From positions 62,001 through 126,000 of the forward strand of contig JAJEKV010000292.1 of the NCBI GenBank assembly GCA_021234155.1: DNA of 64,000 nucleotides, read 5' to 3'. Below are positions 9,650-22,447 of this stretch, in pieces. The stretch's first letter is position 1. Each line of letters opens with the position of its first letter. Under the pieces are notes generated by a model that was given only the letters and a program-made list of their open reading frames with translations, did not search any database and was not told where the DNA came from. This DNA is from Isoetes taiwanensis. Lineage: Eukaryota; Streptophyta; Lycopodiopsida; Isoetales; Isoetaceae. Made by a program: the position numbers and the translations under genes.

Positions 9650-11899
9650 CGGACTAGGCCCTATCACCAAACACTAATTTGATGGATGAGATTAATAATC
9701 TCTTTGTATTGAACGATTGAGATTGAAGTTTTCTCTGCGTTATGTGAAGTTAATAGATGGGTTGGTTGCCGTTGATTGTCATGATATAAATTACAGCGCC
9801 ATCCAAATGTCCATGCCATAGCCGTGATAAAATCTAATAGCGATGTCATGATTCCAACGAAAGCTATTCCTTTAGTTTTCTTTTGTTTTTCTTACCTAGA
9901 AGCTCCCTAATCATAGCCTGGAGCTCTTGGTCCTCTTGAGAACTTTTAACATCCTAAGGGAAGAGCTTTTAATTGAGGCCATGGAAGGTGCTTGTAATAC
10001 AGTAGCAGTCTGGATATGGAGACAATAGGGTTAAGATCTCCAAGATCAAGGGTAGGGAGTAGAAGGAGCATAGGAAATCTTAAGTACTCTAAGAGCCCTC
10101 GCCATTTTAAGGTATATAATGCAGAAAAAAGGGAAGTTACATAGGAGCTCCGTCAAAAGCCCAAAAAAGCTAAGGTACGACAAGATTGAAAGGCAACAGG
10201 ATGAAACCAGGTTATGAGGAGGAGCTGCACCATTTTGTCAGATGTTGAGAGGGTTGTATACCCAACAAGAAGAAGCCAGAGCCAGGTTAGAAATAGGGGC
10301 ACATCTAAGGGCTGGAACAATGTTAGGGTTCTACCACACCGTGAAGAGATGTCTGATTTAGCTCTTGAGCCATAACTTAGAGGTGAATAATGTAGATAGG
10401 GATGTCCCTATTGATCTGGTTGCAAGGAACGGCCGGAGAGGGTTAACAAAAGCAGCTTGATCCTTCTCACATCTCGAGCTTCGGAGATCTAAAATCTGGC
10501 AGTTCTAGGGCAACGATGGCATTCATAGATCTCTGGATTCTTGACCAAATGCATGTTTTATTCTTGTATTCGTCCTCCAATGCATGAAGGATCCATTATC
10601 TACTAGTAGTAGTAGTCATTTTGAGCATACAACAAGTATCAAATACATATCCATTTTGATCATTTTTAGTTGAGCAACTGGACTTTCAAGTCTTTGAAAA
10701 AACGCTTAATAGATCCCTTCATATTTAAGTCGTGTATTTTTCGTGATTTAGGAGTACCATTTTGGATTATGGCGTTTTAAATGTTAGTTCGTCTCTTTTG
10801 ATTTTCTCAAGTACTGGGCCGCATTTGTTAGACCATGCCTATCTAGAATTATGTAAAGGGTTTTTGGGAATCTCCGTTTTAGAAAAATTGTATGCAAAAA
10901 GCATGGGAAAGCATGCAATTTGTAAGTTTAAGCCACCTCATGTGTTTGCGTTGTGGTTTGTGTTCCTTTTATGAGAAAGTGCCCTCATTTTTTTATTACC
11001 TAATCATTCTTACAATTCCTTCTTGATCCGTTGAATTTCATTAATATGTGCAGCTGAAAGAGGATATATTTCTACCAGCATTTTTCCTCCTCTATTGTAT
11101 TTGTATATTAACTTATTGAATAAATTATATTAGAATCTCTTGGCATTCTAATATGAAATCTGAAGGGTGCAAGGGTGCAAGATCTAGCAATCGCTGGGTT
11201 TCGGTTCCTAGATCCTACACATTCGCGTACTTGTGATAAATTTAGGGTGAACATAGGGTGTTAGATTTCTTAAAGATTGAGATTTTGTTTAGAGCATTTG
11301 GGCTTGATTACATGCTGAGTATTTGTTTTGCTGCAGGCTCTTGGTATTGCCGGGCATTACAAATGGAAGTGCAGTCCTTCAATCACAGCAAACATACTGC
11401 CATGCAAGGTATCATTCCATTTCTAAATTCATTGTTATGGTACTATTTTTGATGACCTCCTCGAATTGCCATTATATGAACGTCAAATGTAAATATTTTG
11501 ATTGTGATGTTCACCGGTGGGGCTTCTAAAGTTATGAATACCTCTAACATTAGCATGTTCTGGTAGCTCGCTTGCCAAAATATGCAGATAATGTTGGTTA
11601 GTGTTTGTAGAGTTGCTTTATAAAAGGTAATCTTTTTTGCATGCATATAATAATGCACACAACAAATAGCTTTTAGGAGAGCCTGTTTATTGCATCTGCA
11701 AACTGCGCAGCCATGGCTGCACCTATATTTTTGTATGTTATCATTACTTTTTGATCCATTCATTGTTTTTACATCATTTTTTGTCTTTTAAAATAGATAT
11801 GTCTGCAAATGTACCTTTACATGTATGGTATTATAGCGGGGATATTGTCGCCTTTAGAATGAAGCAAGCATTAAATTGAATTAATGTTGAACTTTTCAT
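9650..11899. other. AT-rich flank of the gypsy element; one possible small exon
   Basis: No transposon or gene is recognisable. A TAGTAG microsatellite lies near 10603-10615. At about 11337-11408 a 72-bp stretch open in all three forward frames is preceded by TGCAG and followed by AAGGTATC, so it could be a small plus-strand exon. There is no partner exon or domain to support it. Short frames elsewhere look random. Confidence 0.35.
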
Positions 11900-11904
11900 T
11901 TTAG
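11900..11904. repeat. Target site duplication, left
   Basis: TTTAG directly before the left LTR matches TTTAG at 19506-19510 directly after the right LTR. Confidence 0.85.
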
Positions 11905-13529
11905 TGTGGCATTTCCAAGTATTTATACTGCAGATAATGATAAATATATTGACACGTCACCCAGTATAGATACGCCACCATGGGGTATGCTAACCTAGGG
12001 GGTTGACCTAAAAGGGATTAAATTAGCTATGCTAATTTAACCATTAAGGATAATAACCTATAATTAAGGAATTAATAATTATAAAGGATAATTATGGTTT
12101 GGGAAGGCGCCACACCGCCAAACTCGACACAAAGATGGTGAATGCTACTTTGATCCATTAAGGTGGATCACCACCCCAGATCGCCCACAATTGACCAAGA
12201 GGAGCCGAGCGCCACCTTTGAGCAAACAAAGCCTACCTTTGCCGAAATGAGCGCCACCCTTGTCCGAGCACGATACCCTTGTAACCGTGAAATGGAGCAC
12301 CAAGGCCAAGAAGATGGAAGTCCCCAACGATAATGGGTCCAGCAGGAACTCAGGTGGGTGGCTAGAGTAGCTTGTGAATTCTAGGGTAGTGCCCCTTTTG
12401 GGCACTTGTGTGTTGTCTTGTCTGTTCTCTCTGTGTTTTGGTGGTAGGAACCAACCCTTGGTTGTAAAGGTAAGTTCTCTTTATATTTTGATTCTGGTCT
12501 TGCTCTCAAAGGATGGATTGATAGTTCTTTGCATAGTCTTACTCGAAATGGGGAACTAAGGGGGTAGAGACCTCTGAGCTCATGTCCGATAGTATGCTCC
12601 TAGATCTGACCTGTAATATTCCCATTAGATGCTGCCTGGTACAAGAGACCACCGGTCAGACGCTATGGTCCGGCTTAGCACCAGAGAAGGGACACGGTGG
12701 TGAAGTGGGGGTGGGGTCTTGCACGAACATAAAAGGCTCCCCGAGACTCCTACAATGGGCTAGCCACGACAGTGGCCACGAGGGCCGGTATGGGTCCGAC
12801 ACTCCCCCGGGTGTAGAGGTGTGATCTCAGATGGAGCATCTTGCACTTTGAGTAGATTTAGAATGAGTAAATCGGGTATGGATGCGGGGTCGCTGATGCG
12901 CACGCGTATTCTCTAGCTCACCCATGGAACCACTATGATCCCCGAAGGGACGCTTCCCACTGCCTCATCGGGACGGGGGCGCCATGAACCCCGGAGTAGA
13001 CTCAAAAGGGTGATACCTTGAGTTTGCGTCTCCGAAGGCTATAGCGAAGCCATAGCGTGGATCGACCCATCCGCAAAGTGTGCAATGGGGAGGGGCGGAT
13101 GGAGTGGACAACCCTAGCCGATGTTCTCACGCCAGCTAACGCCAGTTATACCTCCGTCTCACGAACTCTTGAGATCGAGCCATCACCCATCCTCACGTGA
13201 GTCTCCAACCGAGGTAGAACCACGGGGTTTGGGGTGTTTTCTTAGTTTAGATGCATATTCTTTGCCGCTGGTATTTGATGGATGCGCCACCCTTCGTGGT
13301 GGTTATTTATATATGATTTATGCCGTGCAACCCCTTGTATTCATGCTTCCGGCGACGAGGAGCCCATCAAGGCGTGGGTCGGAATGACACCTCCGTGTCC
13401 TTCACGCCAGCATCTCCACGTAGATGGCCCGGTCGACGGAGGGTTCTCTGCCATGGCGCAGATGGTCGCCATGGAGAGGAAAGTCCCCATGATGTATACC
13501 ACGGGTCGATATATTCGTGGAGCGCCACA
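11905..13529 (+). repeat. Left LTR of gypsy element
   Basis: 1,625 bp, starting TGTGGCATTTCC and ending GCGCCACA. It aligns over its full length with 17877-19505. Differences are spread along the LTR and many lie at C or G positions, consistent with decay of methylated cytosines plus small indels. The promoter and poly(A) signal expected in an LTR could not be placed with confidence. Confidence 0.92.
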
Positions 13530-13546
13530 TCGGTATCGAGTCGCGG
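13530..13546 (+). promoter_or_regulatory. Primer binding site (initiator Met tRNA, degenerate)
   Basis: TCGGTATCGAGTCGCGG directly follows the left LTR and resembles the TGGTATCAGAGC primer site used by many plant LTR retrotransposons, with several changes. Confidence 0.6.
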
Positions 13547-14195
13547 ATTTCGGTTTTCGAAATCATAGCATCGACCAAACCCTAACTCGCTAGTTTAGGT
13601 AGTTAGGAGGAAGAGTTTAAGCTAGCGTGATTGTTTAGTTCTCGATGTTTGGTGTGGTGTTAGGTTAATGTAATAGAATGTAAGTTCTTAAGAAGTTAGG
13701 GCGACCGGAAGACCCAAGTTTGGAAGAGCTATAACTTCTTGTAGGTAGCTCTGATGAAGGCTAAAAACGGCTCCAATGGATCGGGCACCTCCCAAATACC
13801 CTCTGGGACACGCCTCTCCGAGGTCAAAAGACAACAGTCACCGAAAAATCGAAGGGGCTTGCTGTCCCTGAGGTGTTTATTTCAAAAGTTAAGCTAGTAT
13901 AAGTAAGGCAAAGACCCCATATACCTGGCCGCTGCATTTTTTATATGCTTGCTTAAAAAAAAAATAATAATAATAAATAAATTTTGATTTTTTTTTTTTT
14001 TTTTTTTTAAATAAAAAGTGAACGTTAGAATTTAAATTTAAGTACTTTTTAAAGTGTGTTTCGTCTGACGACTTTTTCCGCCATAGTCACGGATCCGGAA
14101 GCTCGCTTTCCTTTATAGCCGACTTTCCATCACACCCCGCACCTACCCAAAACCCTTAGCGCTTTACCCCACCCTCTAGTGCCATCTACTCACCG

Positions 14196-15300
14196 CTGGC
14201 GCTTTACTTCTTCTTTTGTTATTGCCCATCACTAGTCACATGCCATGCCGCGCTTTAAGCTTACTGATTGACTTAAAGACCTTAACCGCCTACCAGCTCT
14301 TTTGTGTGCTCATAGACCACCTAGGTGAGGACCATCATGATATTGATGTGGTCCTCGACTTGTTTGTAAAGCACTTTACCGAGAACCGCCCAGATTCCAT
14401 TTCCTATCTTCCACTTTAATGAGCGGTTCCTCATAAAGTTAAATGTCGCTAACCGGGTCTTTACACCATTGAGGAGCAAATGATAGAGCTTTTGCCTTCG
14501 CCAAGTTTTTTACCCCTCGCCTAACCCCGAGGAAAACCCCAAGACTCCATTAGAACAGAGACCCAAAGGATTATGCACATGGCTAGGCTAGAAGATCTTC
14601 AAAGAAATAGCCAGCGGCCTTCCGTACGCAAGTGGCCAACCGCTTTTACTACCTTGGTCGAGGCCATGTGGTTGTATGCATGGACCACTACTACCTTCCT
14701 CCTTTTCATTGGGATGCCGAGCTGAATAGCTTTGTTTTTGAGAATGCATTACCTAGTTTCATCTAAGACCGCATGGACACCGCGGTAAAGCCGACATGCG
14801 AGCCTACCCGCACCGGGTACCATACGAATTTGCCAGCGAAGTACAAGGGCCAGCTTTGAACAAGGAAGCCCGCGGAAGTCGAAGAGGAGAGGCCCGTGAA
14901 GAAGCAGAGGACTACCAAAACCAATGTGGGGATCAGAACGCTGGACCATCGCCAGGGACCAAAATGTTGACCGCATCAACCTAACGGTGGATCCAACCGC
15001 TGGCCAGCAACAAGATCAACTCGTGGGAGCGTATGGGCCAGGAATAGGGAGGCTATGGAGTCCGCAACAGGACGCTGAAGAGAAAGAGCACCAAACCCGT
15101 TAAGGGAGGTATAGGTACAAGACCCGACACAAAAGAATGCCGCCGCAGCAAGAAGATATCAACAGACGGGAGCAGATATTCACTCTGCAAGGCCTCATAT
15201 CCTGCAGCCTATAGAAACCGAATGCCGGAAGTCAGCTTGTCTGTCTATTTCCACCGTGAGGTCAAGTAGACAAGAAGCCTTTTGTAATTCTTATGGATTG
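14196..15300 (+). pseudogene. Gypsy gag region, degenerate
   Basis: Position between primer site and protease makes this the gag region. Short frames (14216-14419, 14796-14984) carry no intact zinc knuckle that I can find. Upstream, 13968-14010 is an A/T homopolymer run. Assignment is by position only. Confidence 0.4.
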
Positions 15301-15429
15301 AAGTACACATAATTTTGTTTCTCCTAGAATGGCCTGTAGTCTCCAAACCTTGAAACCTTGAGGTCCCGACCGGAGACCCGCCACTCTAGCTGTGGGTAAG
15401 GTTAGGCATACCATGGCCGCCGTGATCAA

Positions 15430-15683
15430 CCTCAAGGTGCACTGCTGTGCCCCAGCCTTGCCATGGGTGCCGAAGTTAATGGATATTGGGAAAATATGAC
15501 CTCATTGTTGGTATGGAATTCTTGGCATCCGCGAAGGCCAACATAGATCATGGTGAAACGGAAGTTACCTTCAACGCAGCTAATATAAAAGGTGAACCAT
15601 TCAACCCTATTATGCGCTTCTATGTCCATCGACAACTAGATAAAGCTATAATGCTAAAGGAAAAGCTCTCTCTGCGCCATTAG
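15430..15683 (+). pseudogene. Gypsy aspartic protease C-terminal part
   Basis: The frame contains YDLIVGMEFL (about 15495-15524), the conserved flap and C-terminal segment of Ty3/gypsy proteases (usually Y-D-V-I-L-G-M-D-W/F-L). The catalytic Asp-Ser/Thr-Gly triad upstream is not recognisable. Confidence 0.7.
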
Positions 15684-15749
15684 ACTTGCCTCCTTTGAGT
15701 CGATGTTGCTGCTAAGTAATCGATAACTTGCCGGGGATTGCTAATCTTC

Positions 15750-15900
15750 TCCGAGAATTTGGTGATCTTTTTCCGCATGAGATCCGCTTCCTCCTTCGTG
15801 AGGGGTGGAATGTGAGATAGTTTTTAGAGCCCGGTACTAAGCCTACCAGCACGCCCCGCATCAGCATGAGTCCCCCAAAATTGGCGAGAGCTTAAGAAGC
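15750..15900 (+). pseudogene. Start of gypsy RT region, then deletion
   Basis: EFGDLFPHEI (about 15752), FLEPGTKP (about 15822) and a SMSPPK segment (about 15862) match the conserved lead-in to Ty3/gypsy reverse transcriptase. The sequence then jumps to integrase within about 150 bp, so the catalytic RT core and RNase H are missing. Confidence 0.65.
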
Positions 15901-16019
15901 AACTTCGTGAGTCACGAAGCTCATTCTCCATGACACATAATAATAGCCTTATAGCTGGACACGCAGTTTTATGAAGACCTACTTTAAGATTCGCCTCCAG
16001 CTATTTCGCCTTCTATGAA

Positions 16020-16560
16020 AAAAGACATTGCCGTATATTAAGCAAGTTGTCGTGTGTCGCTAAACTAAAGTCGAAAGCAGCTTAAGGATTCTAGGCGAAG
16101 TTACAACCTCTCGATGTGCCCAACGCTAAGTGGGAAGTGATAACCATGGATTTCATTGTGGCCCTCCCACGCATCGGAGGATATGATGCGTTATCGGTAG
16201 TGGTCGACAAATTGTCAAAAATGGCTCATTTCTGCCATGTCGCACCACCGGATACAAAATTTCTTCGACGCTTTGCTATTTGCCAAGGAGATCTTCTTCG
16301 ATTGCATGGAATGCCACGAAGTTATCATATCCCATTGTGGATCCCAAGTTCAGTAAGTGCATTCGAAAGATTTCTTTGCCACCATCCGCACCAAGCTTGC
16401 CATGAGTACGCAAAGATATCATCCTCAAACAGATGGTCGACAGAGCGCACTAATCGCATTATAGAGGATATGCTAAGAAGTTATGTGTGGAGTAAGCAAT
16501 CACAATGGGTCGATTATATTTATCCTGGTCGAAGTTTGCCTACAACAAGATGAAACAAGA
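16020..16560 (+). pseudogene. Gypsy integrase catalytic core, frameshifted
   Basis: KDIAVY plus two cysteines (about 16020-16060) are the end of the zinc-binding domain. MDFIVALP (about 16146-16170) carries the first catalytic Asp, followed by VVVDKLSKMAHF. A frame near 16345 shows DPKF around the second Asp. QRYHPQTDG then TERTNRIIEDML (about 16410-16480) carries the Glu region. At least three frame changes separate these, so no active enzyme is encoded. Confidence 0.8.
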
Positions 16561-16739
16561 ATCCTCCATAATGTCTCCCTTTATGATAAATTATGGTTAT
16601 CAATGTCTTACTCCCGACACATGGCATAACCCCGCTTCTAAAGTGGAGGTTTTCAGCAACTCCTCTTGGAGATGCAAGCTCGGGTCGAAGAAGTTCGAGG
16701 TTATTTATTAGTCGCACGCAATCGCCGAAGAGTGTAGCC

Positions 16740-17180
16740 GATAAGCACAGAACACCACACGTTTTCCAGGTGGGCGAATCAGTTTGGCTTAAGATTAAGG
16801 TTAAACAAGCCAAGCTTAGGATTGGCAACTGCAAGAAATTGGCACCCAGATGGGCCGGGCCGCTCAAAATTATCGAACGGTTGGAGAGCGTGCATATCGC
16901 TTTGGATTTGCCACCCCGCTTTGAAGATCCACAAGGTCTTTCACGTGAGTCTTCTCAAACAACACACCCCTTGATCCGTAAGAGGTTTTGGATACCCCAA
17001 CCCTCCTAGAAATGACAGAGGAGCACCTCGAGATAGTGCCCAAGCTCTTCTTGATCGGGCTTGTAAACAAACCAGAAGGACTCAAATGTTGCAATACTTG
17101 GTTAAGTGGGAAGCACTTACCGCTTGAGGATGCTACGGGTGATGAAGATAGACCTTGAGAAGCACTATCCGGACTTCATG
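16740..17180 (+). pseudogene. Gypsy integrase C-terminus and chromodomain
   Basis: FQVGESVWLKIK and GNCKKLAPRWAGPLKIIERL (about 16765-16885) are the GPY/F module of Ty3/gypsy integrases. Further on, YLVKWEAL (about 17092-17115) and, one frame over, LPLEDAT (about 17118-17140) match a chromodomain core with its aromatic residues, which places the element in the chromoviruses. Frameshifts interrupt both parts. Confidence 0.72.
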
Positions 17181-17864
17181 CGGGAATCCCAAGGTTACAC
17201 CATCAACGATGCTATCAACCCCCGCCCCGGGCAGAAGCTTGAAGGCTTGATTCGGCCGAGAATCATGCAAGAGAGGGGTAGATGCATCGAAGTTGATAAT
17301 AGTTACCGATGATGGGATCACTTTGTTCCCTAGGACGGGTGTAATTGCCATGTGGACATGACCGCGAACCGCTGCAAAGCATGTAGTTAATAGGCCGCGT
17401 TCATCTTGGCTACGATAGGAACTTGGTCATTCCTTATGCCACAGTGGATTGCCAACCATAGGCATCATAGGTTCCCTTGTAGATGAATTTTCTTTCATTT
17501 CTTATAGGGGGTGGTCCCTTCAACCATAACCTACTTATACTATCTATACATCGATCTATTGACATGTGCAAAGCCGCTGAGCAAGACGTGACGCGCTCCA
17601 TGTATAGAGGGTTGTCGATGACCCGACTTGTCCATTTTTGTTTTGTCCACATGTCTTGTTCTTGTGTTACTCTGATGTTGATATTGGACTTCGGTCCTTG
17701 AACTCTTTGCTTATGATAATCATGTAAAATGCACCTCGGTGCTTAAACTGTTTTAAACTTTAAAGTTTTAATATATTATCTTCGGAAATAAGGAATTACC
17801 TTCCTTCGTAATGTGATTTGCTATAATTAGAATTTCACCCCAATGTCGAGGGGAGATTAATTCT

Positions 17865-17876
17865 AAGGAGGGAGAA
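17865..17876 (+). promoter_or_regulatory. Polypurine tract
   Basis: AAGGAGGGAGAA immediately precedes the right LTR, the expected site for plus-strand priming. Confidence 0.8.
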
Positions 17877-19505
17877 TGTGACGTTCCAAGTATTTATACC
17901 AAGATAATGATAAATATATTGACACGTCACCCAGTATAGATACGCCACCATGGGGTATGGTAACCTAGGGGGTTGACCTAAAAGGGATTAAATTAGCTAT
18001 GCTAATTTAACCATTAAGGATAATAACCTATAATTAAGGAATTAATAATTATAAAGGATAATTATGGTTTGGGGGCGCCACACCGCCAAACTCGACACAA
18101 AGATGGTGAATGCTACTTTGATCCATTAAGGTGGATCACCACCCCGTGATCAGCCACAATTGACCAAGAGGAGCCGAGCGCCACCTTTGAGCAGCCGAGC
18201 GCCTACCTTTGCCGAAATGAGCGCCACCCTTGTCCGAAAGCACGATACCCTTGTAACCGTGAGCCGAGCACCAAGGCCAAGAAGATGGAAGTCCCCAACG
18301 ATAACGGTCCAAAGAGAACTCGTGTGGGTGGCTAGAGTAGCTTGTGAATTCTAGGGTAGCGCCCTTTGGGCACTTGTGTGTTGTCTTGTATGTTCTCTCC
18401 GGTGTTTTGGTGGTAGGAACCAACCCTTGGTTGTAAAGGTAAGTTCTCTTTATATATTTTGATTCTGGTCTTGCTCTCAAAGGATGGATTGATAGTTCTT
18501 TGCATAGTCTTACTCCCGAAATGGGGGATCTAAGGGGGTAGAGACCTCGAGCTCATGTCCGATAGTATGCTCCTAGATACAGCCCCCGTAATATTCCCAT
18601 TAGATGCGGCCCGTGTACAAGAGACCACCGGGTCGAGACGCCATGGTCCGGGCTTAGCACCAGAGAAGGGACACAAAGTGGTGAAGTGGGGGGGGTCTTG
18701 CACGAACATAAAGGCTCCCGAGACTCCTACGGTGGGCTAGGCCCTGATAGCTGGTCAATGAGGGCCTGCATGGGTCCGACACTCCCTAGGTGTAGAGGTG
18801 TGATCCGTGATGGAGCATCTTGCACTTTGAGTAGATTTAGGTGAGTAAGCCTGCATGGATGCGGGGTCAGCCGATGCGCGACGCATTCTCTAGCTCACCC
18901 ATGGAACCACCGGGTGGATCCTGGAAGGGACGCTTCGACCTGCCTCATCGGACCGGGCGTCATGAACCCTGGAGTAGACTCAAAAGGGTGATACCTTGAG
19001 CTTCATGCTCTCCGGAAGGCTATAGCGGCTTATAGCGTGGATCGACCATCCGCAAAGTGTGCACGGGAGGGGCGGATGGAGTGGACAACCCTAGCCGATG
19101 TTCTATGCCAGATGCCAACGCCGGTTATACCTGTCATGCTGCTGAACTCTTGAGATCGAGTCAGTCCATCCTCACAGGAGTCTGAACCGGGGTAGAACCT
19201 GGGGTTTGGGGTGTTTTCTTAGTTTAGATGCATATTCTTTGCCGTTGGTATTTGGATGGATGCGCCACCCTTCGTGGTGGTTATTTATATATGATTTATC
19301 TTTGGTGCTAACCCTTGTATTCATGCTTCGGCACGAGGAGCCCATCGAAGGCGTGGGCCGAATGACACCTCCGTGTCCTTCACTCGAGCATCTCCACGTA
19401 GATGGCCCGGGTCAGACGGAGGGCCCTGCTCATGGCGAGATGGTCGCCATGGGAGGGGAAAGTCCCCGTATGTATACGTAGTCGTATATATTCAGGAGCG
19501 TCACA
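17877..19505 (+). repeat. Right LTR of gypsy element
   Basis: 1,629 bp, starting TGTGACGTTCC and ending GCGTCACA, followed by the TTTAG target duplication. It aligns end to end with 11905-13529. Confidence 0.92.
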
Positions 19506-20539
19506 TTTAGAGATGGATTTACATTTTGATGGGTTGATTCTTTGTGCTGATTCACGTACCGCTATCTTTATTCTAAGCATTGAGTTGTAGGTGATTCATG
19601 CTGCTCTAAGCATTGAATTTTGAATGAAGTAATGTTCAATCATGGCTTCTCATTTGAATTAGCATATGATAAGAAGCAAAGGTTTTGGCTTATACCTACA
19701 GAACCATGTAGGTAAAGTCGGGCCCTTATAGCACAATTATTCCCAATGCAGAGTGAATACTTCCATCCAAAAACAAGGGCCTTAGATCCGATATGTTACT
19801 AGAGCAAGGTATGTTGTTTGCTTCATTTTATCTCCATGTCCAAGTTTAAAATTGCTTTATATGAAGTGAAAGTGTTATTTACAGTTGCATTTTTCCTTAT
19901 CCACTATTAGGATCCATTTGACTGTCTTTTTTCCTTTATAGTTCGTGGCTTCATCAAGTATTGTTTTCGTAAGCCCATCCCGCCATGGCGCTTCCTATGT
20001 ATCCATGTATTTCAAAATTATATTGCCAAAGTTGTAGTCTATGTGCCTACAGACCTTTAGGCTATGGCATTTAGTAGGAAATACTTGAAGAAATCGAGGA
20101 ATGCCCATGCTTTCTTAGGAATTAGAATGAGATGCCTTCATAGATTCAAAGCCTACCTCTGCATACAGTAAGAAATCAGCATGTTCTGGGGCCATTATTT
20201 CTGCCTTCATGTAAATCAAGAAACAGTAGAAGTGTTACAAGAGAACAAACATGTATGCATGAATAGCAAGGATGTAATTCTCCATTGCTTTTGAACACCA
20301 ACCGACCTTTATGAGACTCTTGACCATCTATCTATTGCCCATAAGAAGCATGTACTTTCTAGGTTTTCTAGAAAGATTGGTGGTACTTCTATGGTAATCG
20401 GTCATGGGAACAATAAGTTGCATGTTGTTCTTTGGAAATCAAGAAATCAGTGGCAGTTAGTTGACCTTTATTGAGCCGTTCTCTCATGAAGTCGATTGGT
20501 AACCGAGAAAAGAGTGTCGTAAACATTTCCAAGATGGGA

Positions 20540-20778
20540 ATATATGCTATATTGCCCTTTTCATAAAAATTTCCTACAACATGGCATTGCAGATGGAGAC
20601 ATACAAGATCAAATAGAAGAATGGCTAGCAGAAAATATCCAAAGGAAAGAGTAAGGATACCGAAGTACCTAACCAGAAACAGGCTTAGCGAATTGAACAT
20701 CAGATTAATAATTGTTGTCATCAAGCACATCCTGTGCAACAGTTGTCCACTCTGCCAAATGAGGACAATTTAGGAAAA
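20540..20778 (+). repeat. Dispersed repeat, copy 1
   Basis: Matches 22133-22345 with indels. Both contain GATGGAGACAT, AGAAGAATGGCT and AATTGTTGTCATCAAGCAC in the same order. The family is not identified. Confidence 0.7.
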
Positions 20779-22132
20779 AAAAACAAGTGCAATGTTTTCC
20801 TTGTTGATTATAAGTACTCGATCCTGCCATTTATAAATTGCATAAGAAATCATTAAAGCAGTTCTCAACAGTGTGAAGGAGGAGTGAAATGGCAAGATTC
20901 CATGGACCATTGGCATCATTTCCAAGACAAAAACCGAAAAGAGATGCACCTAATGTAAAATTATAAAGCCAAATATTTCGCAGTACGTCCTTTTATCAAC
21001 AGAGTGAAGCCCCAATATGATAGCACCTTTAGATAAAAACTTGAAGAAATTGAGGAATGTCCATGCTTTATTAGGAATTAGAATGAGATGCCTTCATAGC
21101 TTCTCCTTGCATATAGATATGTATTTACCTTCACACGAGTTGCTATAAGTAGTATTGGATAAAGATGCTTGGTGCATTCAGCATATGAACAATACACAAC
21201 TTTGTTTCGTTAGCAATATTTGGTCCTTGGTATTTTGAAATTCGAAATGGAAATTCTTCTAATCTTGAGCAAGAGGTGAGTTGCGTATGACCATTTTGAT
21301 TCTCATACTCATGCATGGTAATCCTTCAACATTGTAAATTACTGCAAGTTTGTTTACAATAAGGAACGATTGAAAGTGAGCTTTGAAGCGAAAGCAGCTT
21401 CAAAACAATCTCTGATTCTTTAAATTTTTGCCAACGGTCTATGAAAGAGCAGTAAAAACATCATCGATTCTTTAAATCTTTGCCAATGGCCTATCAAAGA
21501 GCAGGTTCTAAGTGCACTTCAATAAGGCCCATGTTTTCCTATTGTGGCCTAACATTTAGTTCTTATAATACAGAGATGAAAGTTAATGGCAATGGAGCAA
21601 GGAGTGTTGGCCAAGGGGAGCTTTTATCCAAGAAAAGCATAGATTGTGCTCTGCCTAAATGGACCTTCTATTGGCTGCTTTAATGGCAATGGCAATGCAT
21701 CTTATCTTATCTTATCTATGGCAATCTTTGCTTTAAAAAAAATCCATTTGATATTGGATGTGACAAGATGTTAAGAAATGCCAACTTATAAGGTGTTTGA
21801 GTTTCCATGTTTATAGATTAATGAACCACTTCCCGTAGAGAGCTTCACAATGAGCTTTTCTGATTGTGAAATTTGTTGTGGCCTCATACTATAGGCTGAT
21901 TGGGAACATAGTTGCATTCAGTGAGCTAGCTACTCAATTTGGTGAGATGTCATTTTAATGTCTAAGGGCAACAACAATGTTGCATTCATTACTATTCGAC
22001 AGTTGTCTGCTCACAAAAGGAACATTTATGAAGCAGAAAATAGCAAAGGGCAACTAATTGCTACTGGGCTAGGGTGGCTTATGTCGTATGGATGTGCATA
22101 CTAATTTTGTGCTTAATGTTTGAGACCTCAGG

Positions 22133-22345
22133 TATAAGATATGTGCTGTATTGCCCGTCTCTTATAAAGTTTCCCACAACATGCTACAGATGGAGACATC
22201 CAAGATCAATTAGAAGAATGGCTGGCAGAAAACATCAAGGAAAGGATAACGAAGTACCTTCCCAAAAGCAGACTTAACAAACTGAACATCAGTTGAATAA
22301 TTGTTGTCATCAAGCACTCGCCAAACGAGTACAATTTAGGAAAAC
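22133..22345 (+). repeat. Dispersed repeat, copy 2
   Basis: Second copy of the repeat at 20540-20778, ending about 100 bp before the glycosyltransferase stop codon, so it may lie in that gene's 3' flank. Confidence 0.7.
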
Positions 22346-22447
22346 TACAAGCCTAGTTAGGATATAAGAACGTACTGCCTCTGTTTATGCGCAGGTAACA
22401 CACGGGGCATATTTACTAGTAGTATGGTATTACTTGACTAGAAGGCT

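Larger units (their letters stand above)
11905..19505 (+). mobile_element. Ty3/gypsy chromovirus LTR retrotransposon, defective
   Basis: Structural borders are clear: two direct LTRs (11905-13529 and 17877-19505), both TGTG...CACA, a degenerate initiator-Met primer site after the left LTR, a purine-rich tract before the right LTR, and a 5-bp target duplication TTTAG on both sides (11900-11904, 19506-19510). Internal order is gag-like, protease, start of RT, integrase, chromodomain, which is the Ty3/gypsy order. The internal region is only 4.3 kb and nearly all of RT and RNase H is missing; the remaining pol has many frameshifts. The element cannot move by itself. The LTRs differ by many substitutions and small indels, so the insertion is not recent. 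Confidence 0.92.
19511..22440. other. AT-rich DNA with internal duplications
   Basis: No gene is recognisable. Repeated pieces include 20082-20144 with 21039-21099, about 20540-20778 with 22133-22345, and a local tandem copy of GATTCTTTAAATxTTTGCCAA near 21414 and 21466. A TCTTA microsatellite lies near 21701-21718. The repeats are in the same orientation, which suggests an old duplication or several copies of one unknown repeat. Confidence 0.5.

Noticed and set aside
11337-11408. Possible 72-bp exon with TGCAG acceptor and GTATC donor
   Set aside because: A single small exon without partner or homology; mentioned in the region note but not called as a gene.
20389-20739. 116-codon minus-strand hydrophobic frame, possible membrane protein
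   Set aside because: Lies within a dispersed repeat whose second copy does not keep the frame.
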